A DNA stretch of 18,216 bases from Verrucomicrobiales bacterium (GTDB taxonomy: Bacteria > Verrucomicrobiota > Verrucomicrobiia > Limisphaerales > Palsa-1400). The notes beneath the pieces were generated by a model. It had not been told where the DNA came from. It made no database searches and saw only the letters and a list, made by a program, of their open reading frames with translations. Positions 15,360 to 18,216 of the stretch are shown in pieces (within the stretch, counting starts at the first letter, position 1; each line of letters starts with the position of its first letter). Made by a program: the position numbers and the translations under genes. The stretch is taken from positions 1 through 18,216 of the forward strand of contig JAQGOW010000205.1 of NCBI GenBank assembly GCA_028293405.1, given 5' to 3'.

Positions 15360-16277
15360 ATGATCCACGACCTCATGGAAGCTCCCCCGGTCCCGATGAG
15401 CACCGCTCGTGTTTATCATGAACAATCACTGGCTCCCGCGAAGATCCTCATCGTCGATGATCGCGAGGACAAACTCATCGCCCTCGAATCCGTCCTTTCC
15501 ACCTTGGGCGAAAATATTATTCTCGCGCGCACGGGCCGCGAAGCCTTGCGCGAAATCTTGAATCACGAATTCGCCGTCATCCTGATGGACGTCTTCATGC
15601 CAGCCATGGACGGCTTTGAAACCGCCGCCATGATTCGCCAGCGCGCTCAATGCGCCAACACGCCGATTATTTTCATCACCAGCGTTCACAATACCGATGA
15701 CTTGACGGCGCGCGGCTATTCGTTGGGCGCGGTCGATTACATTTTTTCACCCATCGTGCCCGACGTCTTGCGCACGAAGATCGGCGTGTTCCTGGAGCTC
15801 TATCGCAAAAACAAAATTATCGAGGAACAAAGCAAAATCATCAGCAAGCGGCCCGCGTCGATGGACCCGGCCTCGGGAACCGGCGAGGACCGCTTGCAAT
15901 TGCAAACCCGCGCCAACCCGTTCTTCATGCTCTCGCCGCAATTGCTCGCGGTGATCGATGGCCGTGGTTTGTTTCGGCGCGTCAACCCCGCGTGGGAACA
16001 TCACCTGGGTTTCATCGAAGATGAGTTGCGCGACAAATCGATCCTCACGTTGGTGCACAATGACGATTGGGAAGACGTGAGCAAAGCGCTGATGCAAGTC
16101 GGGCGCGGTGCGCCGACGACCTTTAACGCGCGCCATCGCTGCAAGTCGGGCGGATACCGGAAGCTGGCTTGGACCGTCCTGCCGTTCGTCGGCACTGATT
16201 TCTATTACATCTTCGCCCGCGACCTCGCTCCAACGCCCGCCAGTAAGAAGTTGCACATCGGTTTCTCGCGGTCATAA
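15360..16277 (+). CDS. REC-PAS response-regulator-like signalling protein
   Basis: 305 residues from ATG 15360. A receiver domain (about 25-150) has the acidic pocket DD in ILIVDDRED, the predicted phospho-aspartate Asp77 in LMDVFMPAMDG, and a Thr/Ser switch in IIFITS. The usual lysine position reads FSPIVP: there is no lysine in the beta5 motif (YIFSP in place of the usual KP pair), which may alter phosphorylation chemistry. A short helical linker leads to a PAS domain (about 185-290) with NPFFMLSPQLLAVIDGRG, FRRVNPAWEHHLG and a closing FARDL. There is no DNA-binding or enzymatic output domain, so it probably works by protein contact, for instance as a phosphate sink or scaffold for the upstream hybrid kinase. 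The upstream gene ends about 295 bp before this start. ATGs at 15375 and 15396, or a TTG at 15108 that would add 84 residues and include the 21-bp repeats, are alternatives. Confidence 0.82.
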   Translation: MIHDLMEAPPVPMSTARVYHEQSLAPAKILIVDDREDKLIALESVLSTLGENIILARTGREALREILNHEFAVILMDVFMPAMDGFETAAMIRQRAQCANTPIIFITSVHNTDDLTARGYSLGAVDYIFSPIVPDVLRTKIGVFLELYRKNKIIEEQSKIISKRPASMDPASGTGEDRLQLQTRANPFFMLSPQLLAVIDGRGLFRRVNPAWEHHLGFIEDELRDKSILTLVHNDDWEDVSKALMQVGRGAPTTFNARHRCKSGGYRKLAWTVLPFVGTDFYYIFARDLAPTPASKKLHIGFSRS

Positions 16278-16292
16278 TTCGTCGTCGCCCGA

Positions 16293-16472
16293 ATGCAACT
16301 CACCGAACAAGTCCAATGCCCCTTCTGCGGGAGCCGCTTCGAGTTGGAATTCGACACCACCATCCGCGACCAGTGTTTCACCACCGATTGCGAAGTCTGC
16401 TGTCGGCCCTTCGAAGTCTCCGTCCAATGCGAAGGCGGCGAAGTCACCACGCTGGACATTCGCGGCGAGTAA
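16293..16472 (+). CDS. CPXCG-motif cysteine-rich small protein
   Basis: A 59-residue protein beginning MQLTEQVQCPFCGSRFELEF. It has the CPxCG pair near the start (Cys9, Cys12), Cys28, a DCEVCCRPF segment with Cys33, Cys36 and Cys37, and a further Cys46. This matches the CPXCG cysteine-rich family of short conserved proteins (about 60 residues), with two CxxC pairs that likely bind one zinc ion in a ribbon-like fold. The function of the family is unknown to me. It starts 15 bp after the REC-PAS stop, so the two genes are probably co-transcribed. The next gene, argA, starts 99 bp downstream. Confidence 0.87.
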   Translation: MQLTEQVQCPFCGSRFELEFDTTIRDQCFTTDCEVCCRPFEVSVQCEGGEVTTLDIRGE

Positions 16473-16504
16473 ACGCGTCGTCGGAGTTCGCGCTTCAGCT
16501 TGTT

Positions 16505-16528
16505 CGCAGATTTTGTTTGAAAACTGCG
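16505..16528. other. Weak hairpin in the CPXCG-argA gap
   Basis: CGCAG and TTTT (16505-16509, 16511-16514, one bulged A) pair with AAAA and CTGCG (16520-16528) across a 5-nt loop. It is not followed by a T-run. It may be a weak transcript end or chance; the gap has no clear promoter. Confidence 0.25.
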
Positions 16529-16571
16529 GCGACTTGCCTACTTATCTCTTGCAAAGAAGCGACGACCAAAA

Positions 16572-17909
16572 GTGAAACTGACCGATTTACGGGGCATCCT
16601 CCAATACATCCCGCGGTTCCGGGAAAAGATTTTCGTGCTCAGCATCGATGGGGCGATTGTCACGAGCGAGAACTTCGCCAACATCCTCCTGGATGTCGCC
16701 GTCCTGCGCTCGCTGAACATCAAAATCATTTTGGTCCACGGCGCCGCTGCACAAATCGGCTTGCTCGCGCAGGAACAAAACATCACCCCGTCCAATCTCG
16801 ACGGCAGCGGCGTTACTGATGCCGCGACTTTCAAACTCGCGCTCACCGCCGCGAACCGTTTGACCCACGAAGTGCTCGAAGGCCTCAGCGCCAATGACCT
16901 CCGCGCCGCGAGTACGAACGCAATTATTTCCCACCCGATGGGCATCATCCACGGCGTCGATCATTTGCTCACCGGCAAGGTCGAGCGTGTTGACGTCGAG
17001 TTGCTGCAATCGTTGTTGGCGCAAAATATTGTCCCGGTCGTTTCGCCGCTTGGCTTCGACGGCGACGGCAAAACCTATCGCGTCAATTCCGACAGTGTCG
17101 CGTATGAAGTCGCCAAGGCGATGAACGCGACCAAGCTGATTTACATCACGACGGCCGACGGTTTGATCTACAACAAGGAAGTCATCCCGCAGATGCTGGT
17201 CGCTGAACTCGAGGCGTTGCTGTCGCAACACAAAGAAAAGTTCGCGCCGGAGATTTTATCCAAAGCCGTCAACGGCGCCGCCGCCTGCCGCGCCGGTGTG
17301 CCGCGGGTGCATATCATCAATGGACGCATCGACGAAGCCGTGTTGGCCGAAGTGTTTTCCAACGAAGGCATCGGCACCTTGGTTTACGCCAACGAATACC
17401 AGCAGATTCGCCGCGCGCTGAAGAAAGACGTCCGCGCCATCATGATGCTGACCAAGAACTCCGTCGCGAGCGAGGAGTTGGCCAAGCGGACACGTCCGAT
17501 GATGGAAAAAATGATTTCGGACTTTTACATTTTCGAAACGGACAAAAACCCGATCGCCTGCGTTGCGCTGCATCAACTCGATGCGACCAAGGGCGAACTG
17601 GCGTCGTTGTTCGTCAGTCCGTCGCACGAAAATCAAGGCATCGGCAAGAAGTTGATTCAGTTCGCGGAAACGAAAGCCCGCGACATGGGCCTGACCGATT
17701 TAATCACGCTCTCGACGCAGGCCTTTACGTATTTCCAATCCAAAGGCGGATTCAGCGAAGGTTCGCCCGATGATTTGCCACCCGAACGTCGTGCCAAGTA
17801 CGACGCCAGCGGCCGCAATTCCAAGGTGCTGGTGAAGAAGCTCACAAGGCCGACCACGACGCCCGAAACCAGAATGGCCATCGAAGCCGTTGCGCAAACG
17901 CTGACATGA
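16572..17909 (+). CDS. argA: N-acetylglutamate synthase (amino-acid N-acetyltransferase)
   Basis: 445 residues, almost the length of the classical ArgA enzyme, which transfers an acetyl group from acetyl-CoA to glutamate as the first step of arginine synthesis. The N-terminal amino-acid-kinase-like domain (about 1-280) usually binds arginine for feedback inhibition. It has IILVHGAAAQI, SGVTDAATF, VVSPLG, RVNSDSVAYEVA and YITTADGLI, but SIDGAIV in place of a glycine-rich kinase loop, as expected for a non-catalytic domain. The C-terminal GNAT domain (about 290-425) has ASLFVSP and the acetyl-CoA loop ENQGIGKKL, then LSTQAFTYFQSKGF-like residues typical of ArgA. I chose the GTG start at 16572 because it gives the expected N-terminus (GILQYIPRFREKIFVLSIDG); a weak AAGAAG lies upstream. 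Its TGA overlaps the ATG of a mini-ORF leading to the L,D-transpeptidase gene. Confidence 0.93.
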   Translation: MKLTDLRGILQYIPRFREKIFVLSIDGAIVTSENFANILLDVAVLRSLNIKIILVHGAAAQIGLLAQEQNITPSNLDGSGVTDAATFKLALTAANRLTHEVLEGLSANDLRAASTNAIISHPMGIIHGVDHLLTGKVERVDVELLQSLLAQNIVPVVSPLGFDGDGKTYRVNSDSVAYEVAKAMNATKLIYITTADGLIYNKEVIPQMLVAELEALLSQHKEKFAPEILSKAVNGAAACRAGVPRVHIINGRIDEAVLAEVFSNEGIGTLVYANEYQQIRRALKKDVRAIMMLTKNSVASEELAKRTRPMMEKMISDFYIFETDKNPIACVALHQLDATKGELASLFVSPSHENQGIGKKLIQFAETKARDMGLTDLITLSTQAFTYFQSKGGFSEGSPDDLPPERRAKYDASGRNSKVLVKKLTRPTTTPETRMAIEAVAQTLT

Positions 17910-17941
17910 GCGTGACTCTTCGCAATTTCGTCCGGACCTGA
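17906..17941 (+). other. 11-codon mini-ORF overlapping the argA stop
   Basis: ATG at 17906 overlaps the argA TGA as ATGA and runs MSVTLRNFVRT to a TGA at 17939-17941. It is in the same frame as the L,D-transpeptidase, whose GTG start is 15 bp after that stop. It could be a translational relay from argA to the next gene, a leader remnant cut off by a nonsense change, or chance. Confidence 0.35.
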
Positions 17942-17956
17942 AAACAGCAAGGCGTT

Positions 17957-18216
17957 GTGCCTACGCGCTATCTGCTCACCGTCAACATCGCCAAGCAAAC
18001 GACGACGTTGTGGCAGCGCGACAATGAATTCATCCCGCCGTTTCGGTTCGTGAAAACTTTGCGTTGCTCCACTTCCAAATACGGCATCGGCGAAAAAGCT
18101 GGCTCGAACATGACCCCGCGCGGATTGCATCGGGTAGCCAAAAAAATTGGCGGCGGTTGGCCCGTCGGCGCGGCCTGGAAGAGCAGGGAACTTATCGGTT
18201 TCACTTGGACGAACCA
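17957..18216 (+). CDS. L,D-transpeptidase (YkuD family), 5' part, truncated by the window end
   Basis: Eighty-six codons are visible before the window ends. VPTRYLLTVNIAKQTTTLWQ starts the YkuD fold. The block that follows (CSTSKYGIGEKAGSNMTPRG, then LHRVAKKIGGGWPVGAAW) matches the substrate-cradle region of murein L,D-transpeptidases of the ErfK/YbiS group. The catalytic HGT...SHGC motif lies beyond the window. Such enzymes attach or cross-link peptidoglycan stems at the meso-diaminopimelate residue, or are found as small single-domain cytoplasmic-start forms like this one without a signal peptide at the visible N-terminus. The GTG at 17957 is the only start after the in-frame TGA at 17939 that keeps the conserved N-terminus, and AAGG lies just upstream (about 17949-17952). 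Confidence 0.8.
   Translation, partial: MPTRYLLTVNIAKQTTTLWQRDNEFIPPFRFVKTLRCSTSKYGIGEKAGSNMTPRGLHRVAKKIGGGWPVGAAWKSRELIGFTWTN

Overview
The window is an 18.2 kb chromosomal fragment of a Gram-negative, GC-moderate bacterium. It carries an outer-membrane beta-barrel protein, a YgdI/YgdR-type lipoprotein and an L,D-transpeptidase. A PrsK-type kinase, a nusB-PHP-ftsY-ribD-ribE gene string and a giant poly-HAMP hybrid kinase together suggest the Verrucomicrobiota (possibly the Pedosphaera-like lineage). That placement is inference from gene content; there is no rRNA or tRNA here. I see no insertion sequence, prophage gene or CRISPR array.

Layout. (1) 2-208, +: the 3' end of a ferredoxin/flavodoxin-reductase-like NAD(P)-binding protein. 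(2) 236-2353, -: a membrane histidine kinase of the PrsK (PEP-CTERM/exosortase) type. It is divergent from (3) an outer-membrane porin-like beta-barrel gene at 2652-3908, +. The leader of that gene has a well-matched sigma-54 (-24/-12) promoter, a TTTAC-N6-GTAAA dyad just upstream, and a strong UUCG-loop hairpin. A terminator follows at 3953-3990. (4) 4070-4339, +: a small lipoprotein whose 3' end overlaps ribE. (5) 8326 down to 4320, -: a compact housekeeping gene string nusB, PHP phosphoesterase, ftsY, ribD, ribE with gaps of 1-22 nt, almost certainly one operon.

(6) 8568-15065, +: one 2165-residue soluble hybrid histidine kinase. More than half of it is a HAMP array whose core is eleven tandem 92-residue (276-bp) units. 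GAF, coiled coil, HisKA, HATPase and three receiver domains follow. (7) Downstream on the same strand come a nine-unit array of a 21-bp, mostly dyad-symmetric repeat (15142-15330), a REC-PAS protein, and a 59-residue CPXCG zinc-ribbon-like protein that is easy to miss. Last come argA (N-acetylglutamate synthase) and the 5' end of an L,D-transpeptidase gene.

How it fits together. The window holds two separate signalling modules. PrsK-type kinases are known to act with the sigma-54-dependent regulator PrsR, and PrsK here lies back to back with a sigma-54-type promoter, so the porin gene is a candidate target. The giant poly-HAMP kinase, with no membrane segment and three receivers but no HPt domain, resembles in architecture the fungal group III (Nik1/Os-1) kinases. 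It probably signals through the adjacent REC-PAS protein or an HPt protein elsewhere. The remaining genes are housekeeping: riboflavin synthesis, SRP receptor, antitermination, arginine synthesis and the cell wall.
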